A stretch of 64,000 bases of DNA from Ifrita kowaldi (lineage: Eukaryota; Chordata; Aves; Passeriformes; Cinclosomatidae). The stretch is from positions 62,001 through 126,000 of the forward strand of contig VZRS01014850.1 in NCBI GenBank assembly GCA_013398055.1. The letters are read 5' to 3'. The notes beneath the pieces were generated by a model, which saw only the letters and a list, made by a program, of their open reading frames with translations, had not been told where the DNA came from and did not search any database. The position numbers and the translations under genes were made by a program. Below are positions 54,659 through 64,000 of this stretch, in pieces. How positions within the stretch are numbered: the stretch's first letter is position 1; the number at the start of each line of letters is the position of its first letter.

Positions 54659-57600
54659 TTAAGAATTATGTTGTCAATTGTTGAAACAGCCCTCTGATTA
54701 ATTCAGTTACTGAATTGCTGAAAATGTGTTTTTTATTCATTATGTGCTCTAACACTTGGAATGAAAACTACATTATACTGGAGCTATTAAGAAGTTGAAA
54801 ACAAAGGTTTTAAATCAAGTAAAAAACTACTTGTCTTCCTTACCTGCTATGATTCTCACTTTACATGTATTGGTTGAAAAACTACACCATTTACTGAAAA
54901 TGGTTAAAAAGGGAAGAGTATTCTCAAGCCACACACTGGAATTAATGGAAGATGCTACTTCATGCTACTTTATGCTACTGCATAAAACCAACATGATGTT
55001 GCTGCACCCAAAGCTTCCTACCTGTTAAAATGTGTATATTTTGCTGAAGTAGGAAGGATTGTTTTCATATGTTTTCCAATTACAGTTGCTACTTTTCACA
55101 GACCTGTGATGAGAACCCAAGTGTGTTCCCTACAACTCTGAGCACTGTCTCCTGAGATCATGAACCTTTTAGACAGTTGAGCTCTAAACTTCCTTTTTTA
55201 TGAGGACTGAAGGCTTCCGAGGTATGAAATGGGAGGACAGTGTATTTGATTAAGAGGTGCTCTGTGCAGGCTAAACAACTGGGGGGATTGCTTTTTTATT
55301 TCCATCATTAAAAAACAAAAATAGGTGGAAATTGTTTTCAGTCTTACCATTATGGAACTGTAAAGCACAGCTTGTTTATCAGTGTGTCAAGGAGAGTACC
55401 AGCTGGCTAATTAAGTGAACCTAATTTAAACTAATGATGTAGATCCTCAAGATAATGCACTAATGGCTGGCTGAGACTGCTGATGATACTTAACTGTACT
55501 CCTGAGGTGTTGCAAGCGACCACTTCATCTAAGCAGAATTTGTTTTTCCTTTTGAAAACGGAAAATGAAGCCAGGTTGCTCACTGGCTCATTTAAAATCA
55601 GAAGTTACCCCTTGAAAAAGGTCATTTGTGTTTGATACCTTTTTTCTCCTACACGTTAGAAAACAAGTTGTTTAAAATAATACTTGAACTGTTGTATAGC
55701 TAATTTGTAAAGGCATGTCAAATTTCCTTTTGGCTTCCCCAGACAAAGGTCTGACCCATACATGTTCTGCCAGGGGACTGCCAGCTGCGTTCAGAGCTGG
55801 GGTCATGGCACAGCCATGAAGAGCAGAAGGAATTGCCTGCAGGGTCAGGCACAGGCAGTACAGCTCCCTAGAGGGGAGCCAGCAGCAAAAAAGAGTTAAG
55901 CATCTCAGAAACAGACTTGCACAGCTGTTTCTAGCTGACCAGGCTGATCTGCCAGCAGCACACTGAGGACTGAACAATGACGACTCCGTTTTCTTCAGCC
56001 TGTAAGTCATCCCACTCAGTGGTGTGCTGCTATGCAATACTGCACAATTCTTGCTTTCAAGAATTTACAAATGAAAGCAAATGCTTCCCTTGACTTTAGA
56101 ATGAAAATTATAAGCCAAAAAGTCTCTCTCTATATATATCTCTAAAGATACAACATCCATGTTTTCAATACATTTCAACTTAGTCTGCTATAGAATACTC
56201 TAAAGTACTTATTTTGATAAATATACCTGTCATAAAAATAAATCATCCTCAAATCTAGTTGTCACATATGTGCATACCTTTTACATTAACTTTCATAGTA
56301 GAAAGGAATAACGTGTATAATAGTACTTCAGAGAAAACATTGTAATAAGCAAAACCAAATAAACATTATTTTTACACAGAAAACAGCATAACTACATGAC
56401 TTAAAGCCCTTTCAAATAAATTTTTAATCTTGTTTAGGGCTTTTGCAGAGTGATGGAAGTTTCATTTGAGTGCTCTCGCTTTCAAAATATGAAGTTATCT
56501 CCACATTTGTTCCCACTAGCCTATGTGCATTTTTTGCAAGGTTGGCTGTTAAGATGTAGACGAGAAAAAGGTACATGCATATGAACATGTATGGAAATAA
56601 TATCCTCTGTATTAATATGATTTTTAGAAAACAGAAAGTCTAACAGGAAAAATGCTCTCATTCTGAGTAGCTTAGTTTCTATTTTCCAAAAATGAATTAA
56701 TTTTTTTTTCTGTGCTAGGCAGTACTCCAAGTAATCAAAATAGACTGATCTCACTGGAAAATTCAATTCCCTTCTGTTTGTACAAGTGTTTTTTAAGTGC
56801 GTATCATACAAGCAGAGCAACATTCAATGGTTAGAAAGTTCTTCCTGCTTGCAAAAAAAGGATAGAAAATAAATGCTTATTTTTAAAAGATAAGAAGACA
56901 GAGACATGCTTGTCGTAAGAAATGCTAAACGAAGTATCCCTTGACTTGTCACTAAATTTCAAATTAGCCTTACTTCAATTCTAAAACCCATCTGTGAATC
57001 AACAGTAGTTTCACTTTTTACAGTTTTATATTATATGCAAAAAGATTGCATAGCTTTTATGCTTTCATTATTTATTCGGGTTTTTTGCAACTACTGTTAC
57101 TTTTTTGTTTCGTTTTGTTTTTAAGTCTATCTGAATAATGGCATGGGTAAGCTGGACACAGAGCAAGTCCCCTTGTACTTTTCCCACATATTTCGCTAAG
57201 CATATCCTAGGAAGTAATATTCAGATCAGTAACGAATCGTAGAAATTCTACTTAGGTGTTCAAAAGTGACTTTAACACATTTGGTTTAATTTATTTATCT
57301 GATTTAACTGTTATTCCTTAGTTATGCTGTCTTACCAAATATCTTCATTAAGTACTGTGAAATGGAAAAATCATTTATTATGAATACTTAAACACCTAGA
57401 ACCATCAAAACCAAGACTTTCATTCCTGTAGAAGTTTTCCACAGCTGGGGTAAATTTAATTCTATACTTTCTTAAATTCATAATCTGGATATTATTGAAT
57501 TAGTGGAAAAACAATGCTATTCTATCCCTCAGAATAAAATTCCTTTGAAAGTGATTTTTTTCCCACTGGAATAACATGAAATCTTCTGGAATATCCTGGT

Positions 57601-58536
57601 TTTAGCTCAATATACTTGCTAAGGAGCACAGACCTAGTGCATAAAGCTCTTTGCTACACTTAGGCATTCTGTATGTCCGGTTTCCAGCTCATTACAGAAA
57701 ATTGAATATTTTTATGATAGAACAATCTAACTCCATTCAAAAACTGCACAATTGCTCTACATATTTCTGGGGAAGAGCTGCACTTTTAATTAGTGGTTAA
57801 TTTATTGAATTTTACTTTTTAATTAACATATATCTTTGCAGTTAGTATCTCTACACATTTTGTAATAGTAAAGCGATACATATTTATACATATTTAAAAC
57901 AATAAGTAATGTAACTGAAGACAAATTAGAAGATCCTACCGATGAATCTATTTCATAAAACCTAAATTAAAACCTATTTTTAGTGAGCTCAAGAGGAATC
58001 ATGTGCTTTTGACACTGAAGTCTAAATGCTAATAAAGGCAATTACATTGATATTTCATCCCTCCTGTGTATAAAAGGAAGCTGACACCTGAATGTCAGTC
58101 AGAGACCATGGAAAACATTGCCAGACATTCCAGTCTTTCAAATTTGTGGATTGTGTTGAGACTATGGGTTTTTAGTCTGTCTTCCTGAGGTAATATATCA
58201 AACCAGTTGTAAAAAAAGTATTGTTTTCAGAAAAAAAAATCATTACCCACTAAGTTTATTTTAATATGCAATGGCCAATCTAACTAAAAAAAAACCCCAA
58301 ACTCTTTTTATTATTAACTTCTTGAATAAAACATTTTGTAAGTCCCTGGCATTTGGAGAGTTCAAGTTTTGAGGAATCCATGTCTGAGTCAGCTGACACA
58401 GAATACAGAAAGCAGATGTTTCAAGTATGCAAAAGTATTAAAATTATTTGTAAGTTTAATGCAATTTTATAATTGCAATTTTGCTATTTACTTTTAAATT
58501 TTATATGCATACACATCATACATGTGTATACTTACA

Positions 58537-58888
58537 TCATGGAATAGTTTGAGTTGGAAGGGACCTTTAAAAGTCATCTAGTCCAAACCCTCTGCACCGA
58601 GCAGGGCCATCTTCAACTAGATCAGGCTGGTCAGAGATTCATCTAACCTGTCTTTGAAGGTTTCTAGGGATGGGGCTTCTACCACTTCTCTGGGCAACCT
58701 CTGAGAGTGTTTCACAAACCTCTTTGTAAAAAATGTCCTCCTTATATCTAGTCTGCATCTACCATCTGTTATTTAAAACCATTATCCCTTGTCCTATTGC
58801 TACTGTCCCTATCAACAAATCTGTTTCCAACTTTCTTGTAAGTCCCCTTTAAGTATTGAAAGGACACAGTACTGTCTCCCCGGAGCCT
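58537..58888 (-). mobile_element. CR1 LINE fragment, 3' portion
   Basis: About 350 bp of CR1 on the minus strand. The plus strand begins with gagttggaagggacctttaa and gtcatctagtccaaaccctc. It runs through gggcttctaccacttctctg and ggcaacctctgagagtgttt, the region encoding the last reverse-transcriptase residues, then attatcccttgtcctattgc to near cggagcc. It is 5'-truncated and inactive, in the same orientation as FSTL5. Confidence 0.9.
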
Positions 58889-59082
58889 AATATACAATCT
58901 ATACATTAAAGATTTTCATTCATCAGTGAAAAAAGCAAAAGGCATCAAGAAAAGCTCTATTTAAGCTCTATTTAATTTAGTTAGGTTTCTAATTTTAAAA
59001 AATCCTTGTTTTATTTAGCTAAAGAACACCTGTTTCCTATGAATAGGATGATATTATAAGCACTGTGTTATTATAAGCACAC

Positions 59083-60208
59083 TGGGTTTGCATGACAAGC
59101 TTTGGTAGCTGGGGAGCTGTACAGGTGGCTTCTGTGAGAAGCTGTGAGACGCTTCCCCCATGTCTGGCAGAGCCAATGCCAGTTGGTTCCAACACAGACC
59201 CGCTGCTGGCCAATATCTAGTCAATCAGCGGTGGGGTAGAACCTCTGGGATAACATAACTGAGAAGCAAAAAAAAGTTATTGTGGAGAAGTACTTGCAAC
59301 TAGATGAGAGAGGAGTGAGAATATGCAGGAGAAACAGCTCTGCAGATGCCCAGGTCAGTAGAGCAGGAGGGGCAGGAGGTGCTCCAGGTGACCCGACAGA
59401 GATTCCCTTGCAGCCTGTGGTGAAGATCCCAGTGAAGCAACTGTGCCTCTGCAGCACACAGAGTCCGTGGTGGATCAGAGATCCACCTGCAGCCCGTGGA
59501 GGACCCCACACTGGAGCAGGTGAATGCCTGAAGGAGGCTCTGAATCCATGGGAAGCCCATGATGGAGTAGGCTCTTGGCAGGACCCATGAACTTGTGGAG
59601 AGAGGCGCCCATGCTGAAACAGGTTTATTGGTAGGACTTGTGACCCAATAGAGGAGCCAACCTGGAGAAATCTGTTCCTGAAGGACTGTACCCCAAGGAC
59701 AGGGACCCACTCTGGAGCAGTTTGTAAAGAACTGAAGCCCATGGGAAAGACACTGGAGAAGTTCATGGAGGACTGTCTCCCATGGGAATGGCCCCACGAA
59801 GAAGAAAGGGAAAAGACTACTCTCTCTGAGGAAGAAGCAGCAGCAGAAATAACGTGTGATGAATTGACGAACTGACCTCCTCCCATTTCTCATCTCCCTC
59901 ACTGCTGGCGGGGGAAGAGGCAGAGATTCAGGAATAAAATTAAGCCCAGGAAGGAGGGAGGGCTGGGGGACAAGTTTTTTTAGGATTTGTTTTACTCCTC
60001 ATTATCCTTTTTAGATTTTGGTAAGGAAATCAGTTGAATTTATTATCAAAGTCAAGCCAGTTTTGCCAGTGATGGTAATTGGTGAGTGATCTTTTCCCGA
60101 CCTTATCTCAACCCATGACTCTTTTCTTTCCTCTGTCCAGCTGGGGAGGGGAGCGGTAAGAGTGGCTTTGGTGGGTATCTGCCCTCCAGTCAGGGTCAAC
60201 ACATCACA
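59083..60208 (+). mobile_element. Solo LTR-like avian endogenous-retrovirus element (about 1.1 kb)
   Basis: A CpG- and GC-richer block bounded by TG (tgggtttgcatgacaagc) and CA (gggtcaacacatcaca). I recognise it as an avian ERV LTR type: ggcagagccaatgccagttg, gaacctctgggataacata, a central array of degenerate 40-50-bp units with repeating 'ctggagcag' and 'cccatggga' words, cgtgtgatgaattgacgaac, and a 3' part with ggtaattggtgagtgatct and ggtgggtatctgccctccag. No gag, pol or env sequence flanks it, so it is probably a solo LTR left by recombination. No clear target-site duplication could be read. The long open frames on both strands (59221-59902) are artefacts of the repeat array. It lies antisense to FSTL5. 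The family name is not assigned. Confidence 0.75.
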
Positions 60209-60789
60209 CCTGGTTTTGCACAGATTCTATGGGTGCATTAATCTCTGTAGCATAGCATTCATTTCTCTCTTTTACTCAATGAATAATTTTCATTAACCAG
60301 AGTATCTCCAGCTCTCAAGAAAGAGGAGTAGAGAAGAAGTTTGAATTCATAGTCTTCGGTCTTGGCTAAGGATGGTGTTTATTTTTACTGTTCCAGTAAT
60401 TTCACTGTCTAAAAGTGTACAGAGTGACAGTCCTCCACCATCTGTAACCAAACCTGACCTTTCTGTCTAAGCTGATAGACATATTCTTGTGATAAGACTC
60501 TATTTTAGCCAATCCTCATTTTCAAATGAAAGGTACTTCAAGCCAGAAACTTCCAAAAGAAATAACTTCCTCAACCACTTGAATAATATTTCTAAGAGCT
60601 ATTTCCATGTTATCTCCCTCCCAATTGTCTGTTGAGAAGAACAGTCACTAAACAAAAACTGCTGCTGAATGTTGAAAGTAAGTGAGCTTTTTTCAAAATA
60701 ATGTGTTAACTCTCAAGATAACTGTATTTTTGTTTCTGAAATATGAAGGAAAGTCTTCAATTTTTTTGTCTAAATTAAACAGTAACTTA

Positions 60790-60957
<168 letters not shown>

Positions 60958-62699
60958 CTATAATTCAACAGAAACAGGGAAAGTGTAACAATCAAAACAG
61001 TTAACAATGTAATAGAAAGAAAAATTATACTCCTTTTCTTCTTTTTTAACTGTAAAATAAAACCTCAGAAAATGTAGGGAAGGAAAAAGGACAATTGACA
61101 CTAGGATATAAACTGCTGTTAGCCAAACTGCATCTTGTAAGCACCACAACTCACAAGCACTATAAAACAATCCATACACCAGATTTGGGGATGTTTTCTA
61201 GAAATTCAAGAAGTTAGCACTGTTGATCTGAGAAAGAAACCAATCTGAAACAACGATACATGTAGAAATAAAGTGAGCAAGGGGCAGCAGACCTTAAAAC
61301 CAGAAAACCCAATCAGACACACAGTGCCTTGTTGCTGCAGTAGCTGGCAGCTCCCACCTGAGCAGCACCACGGCGCCCTGCACAGGGAGGCAGTGCAGGC
61401 ACAGCTTACACCCTGCAGCTGAGAACACAGCAGCACCTAACTGGGGAGATGATAATGGACAAATGAAGACAAAGAGGAGGTGGTGCAGTGCAAACTGTCA
61501 CACAGCACAGGGGCAAAGCAGCAGTTAGAGAGATCCCCTGTTCTGGTCACTTGGAGAACTGATGGGTTGCTTTAAAGATCAAGAAGTTTGGCTACTTCTG
61601 CCATAAGACATTCTCATGGCCTACCTTACTAGTGTTAAACCCAACAAAATGTCTTCTTACTACCATTCCTTCCCTCTCTGCCCTTCCATTCCTGCAAAAG
61701 GATGAATTTGAAAAAAAAAAAAAATTCTGTTCACTTCAGTGAATTGATATTTCATAATGCATATAAATATACACTCTCAGACAACACAGTTAACTGTAGT
61801 TTCCATGCTCACTATTCCTAATTTGTAGAAATATATGGCAAATCATCATGTATTTATCTACCTATTTGTGAATATTTTCTCCCAGAAAAGTTTGGTTTTA
61901 TCAAAATTAAAAGTTACTTGGTGAAACATGTTACTATATTTGGAAATTCCACTTATGAAATAGCATGATTTCTTTCCTATAATGGACACTATAATTATTA
62001 TAAAAACAGGGACCTGAAAAATACTCTGCTTGGAGAAGTACAGCATGTATCAAGCTTGTTTGTTTTCCTGACCTTTTCTTCTTTTGACTCTTATTTTAAA
62101 TTCCTTGCATCACAAGGGACAATTTCACCAAATAATAAGTATTACTTCTTTTTGTCACTTATTTGCTGCTTATTCCTAATTTAGAATGCTCTGCCTGATA
62201 CATCATAACTGGTTGCTGCAAAAATAATTATGATATGTCAGCAGATAATGACTCAATGTAGAATGAGCAGTTTTTTTTGATGAGATCTTAAACAAGAATT
62301 CTGTTTCTAAGCATCAAGCTCCTTTTAAAAGGCACAGGAAACACTATGTGACAGAACACCATGTCTGGCACTAAGCAATGCTCTTCAAGACAATGATGCA
62401 TTTCAACACTTACTTTCCTGTATCATCAACATTCTTTGCCTGCTGTGCCTCCACATTTTCGAAAATACACTCAATCTTTATATGTCAAAAGAAGAAATAA
62501 ATCAATTTCCAGCTTTAAAAGAGGGAGTTTCTTTGCAGAAGATTGAAAGCCACTGCTTTCTTTTATATGGCTCTTAAACCTCAACAAAAGGAAGGTCTTT
62601 CAGGAATCATATTGTTAAGGAAAGGTTACGAAACTCAAGTACCATGTGATAGCACATCATCAGGAACTTCAGGAGAACTTAGAAATAAGTAACAAGTAA

Positions 62700-62748
62700 G
62701 ATTTAGTTTGTGCTGATAAAAAAAAAAGATTTAGTTTGTACTGATAAA
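62700..62748. repeat. Two 21-bp direct repeats separated by poly(A)
   Basis: gatttagtttgtgctgataaa and gatttagtttgtactgataaa, differing by one base, lie 28 bp apart with an A-run between them. This is a local duplication. Confidence 0.85.
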
Positions 62749-63100
62749 TGCAGATCGAAGGGAGAAGTTAAAAATCTGGTTTTTAAGGAACAACAGGCAT
62801 GGGACAAATGGGACTTTCATTCTTAAAAGCTAAATGCTTTTCATTGTTGCATAAAGTCATCATATACAAGTATGTCTCTAATATGATGTACAATCACCAT
62901 ATCAGTGATCTACTGTCATTTGCCTTCTGGGTAATTGTCACTTCAAGTGTAAGTTTGTTTCACTGATCTCATTATTTTTTGTATTTAATCTAAATATACC
63001 TTGTCTTAGCTCCATGTTTTACCTAAACAGATAACTACACCTAGATTGTTCTATACCACCCTCTTTATTCCTCAGAGAGAGCACCTTCTTCAAACAACAA

Positions 63101-63140
63101 ATCTATACAGAGATTTGTTTGTAACAGATCTATACAGAGA
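63101..63140. repeat. Two atctatacagaga direct repeats
   Basis: The 13-mer ATCTATACAGAGA occurs at 63101-63113 and 63128-63140, with a 27-bp period. Confidence 0.8.
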
Positions 63141-63488
63141 CGTTATTTTCAGTCGTCTCTCAGGGACTCACATTAATTCGCATGAGTTTCTGGGACTGAA
63201 TTCTACAAGGACATATTCAATACACTGTTCAAAAATAAGGCTGCCTTCTGCTGAAGGAATCTGCATTTCTCTCACGTGGTGTCATATAGATTAGTGTAAA
63301 TGACTACTCTGATACCACCTCCCCTTGTGGGATGTATAGCAGAACAGCAAAATACTCCAACCTAAGCACTTACATTGAGGGATGAGCTACCTCCTTATAC
63401 ATTTTCCCGAATCTGAGTCTAAAATACTTACTGAAGTGTATTTTTAAAGATTTTTTTCCATTGTAAGACCAATACAAATATAGTCTTT

Positions 63489-63540
63489 TATATACATATA
63501 TATATATACACACACAACCACACATATACATATCTACATA
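63489..63540. repeat. (TA)n/(CA)n compound microsatellite
   Basis: tatacatatatatatataca followed by cacaca and catata words. A compound dinucleotide repeat in the upstream FSTL5 intron. Confidence 0.85.
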
Positions 63541-64000
63541 TACAAATGTACTTTAAAGGTTCTAAAATATTTTTCATGTTGTCATAAATTTCTATAATCC
63601 AATGCCAATTCTCACCTTGCCCAAAAAGAAGGAAAACATAAAAGCAAAAACCTGTTTTTCCAAAGTAACAGTGAAAATTATGCACCAAAATTCTCATAAC
63701 AGAGTGTTTTTCCAGTATAAACTGGTTTATGTGGTTGTTTCTCTAGTTATTCAAATCTGCATTTATCTGAAGTTGTTTCAACAGAAATGAAATCTTGCTG
63801 TTGAAAATTTAACATTTATCTGATTAGACAGTTTGGACTTCTTTTACACTACAGACAGTTATTCTGAGGCTCCATATTAATTTCCCCAGTGGTTGAGTAA
63901 TTGGTTAAAATAATTTCCCCTTAAAACATAAGCATAAACCCACCATCATCTTCTTCTAATTAAAATGTGAGCAATTTACTTTTTCCTAATTTATTCTCTC

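Larger units (their letters stand above)
60958..64000 (-). other. FSTL5: FSTL5 intron, partial (upstream of the 150-nt exon)
   Basis: Part of the next upstream intron, open at the window edge. A GC-richer stretch at about 61300-61560 has no recognisable element. A 62-nt segment at 62414-62475 has splice-like borders and is discussed as a finding. Short tandem repeats occur at 62700-62748, 63101-63140 and 63489-63540. I could not find the preceding family exon, so it probably lies past 64000. Confidence 0.75.

Noticed and set aside
55672..56037. 121-codon minus-strand open frame with many Cys and Leu
   Set aside because: It sits in a locally GC-richer intronic segment where stops are rarer. 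No family resemblance, and it lies between confirmed FSTL5 exons.
59221..59902. 200- to 221-codon minus-strand open frames and a 102-codon plus-strand frame
   Set aside because: They overlap one another within a GC-rich LTR-like element with degenerate tandem units. No domain is recognisable.
61206..61436. Cys-rich 76-codon minus-strand frame with possible splice-like borders
   Set aside because: The sequence does not resemble the FSTL5 segment expected upstream of the 150-nt exon, and phases do not fit.

Overview
The window is vertebrate nuclear DNA, almost certainly from a bird and probably a neoavian one. It is AT-rich and gene-poor. It holds several fragments of the avian CR1 LINE family with the typical CR1 3' end, plus LTR sequences that I recognise as avian endogenous-retrovirus types. 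There are no operons, no prokaryotic gene density and no CRISPR.

The only gene I can support is the 3' part of FSTL5 (follistatin-like 5), on the minus strand. Four coding exons are visible, in transcript order: 60957-60808 (150 nt), 54538-54431 (108 nt), 52839-52715 (125 nt) and the terminal exon 27109-26407 with the stop codon. They splice with AG/GT borders in a continuous frame and encode 361 residues ending in WVGEA. This is the C-terminal beta-propeller-like half of a secreted protein. The signal peptide, Kazal, EF-hand and Ig exons must lie beyond position 64000. Wording at two paralogue-informative places ([15 protein letters not shown] and KVVQ) favours FSTL5 over FSTL4.

Layout: 1 to about 26.1 kb is 3' flank with no recognisable gene. 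It holds a CpG-rich patch with a CTCF-like motif near 14.1-14.3 kb, four CR1 fragments, and simple repeats. From about 26.1 to 27.1 kb lie the probable 3' UTR and the last coding exon. From 27.1 to 52.7 kb is one very large intron with CR1 pieces, an old decayed LINE, a MIR/CORE-SINE-like piece, an LTR fragment and many short tandem repeats. From 52.7 to 61 kb lie the remaining three exons, with a perfect 20-bp-arm hairpin about 90 nt downstream of one splice donor, a CR1 fragment and a 1.1-kb LTR-like element. From 61 to 64 kb is part of a further upstream intron.

I looked for an undescribed system and did not find one. Most items worth checking are cis-regulatory or transposon-derived: the intronic hairpin, the CTCF-like site, a cryptic-exon candidate at 62414-62475, and paired TGACTCA sites.
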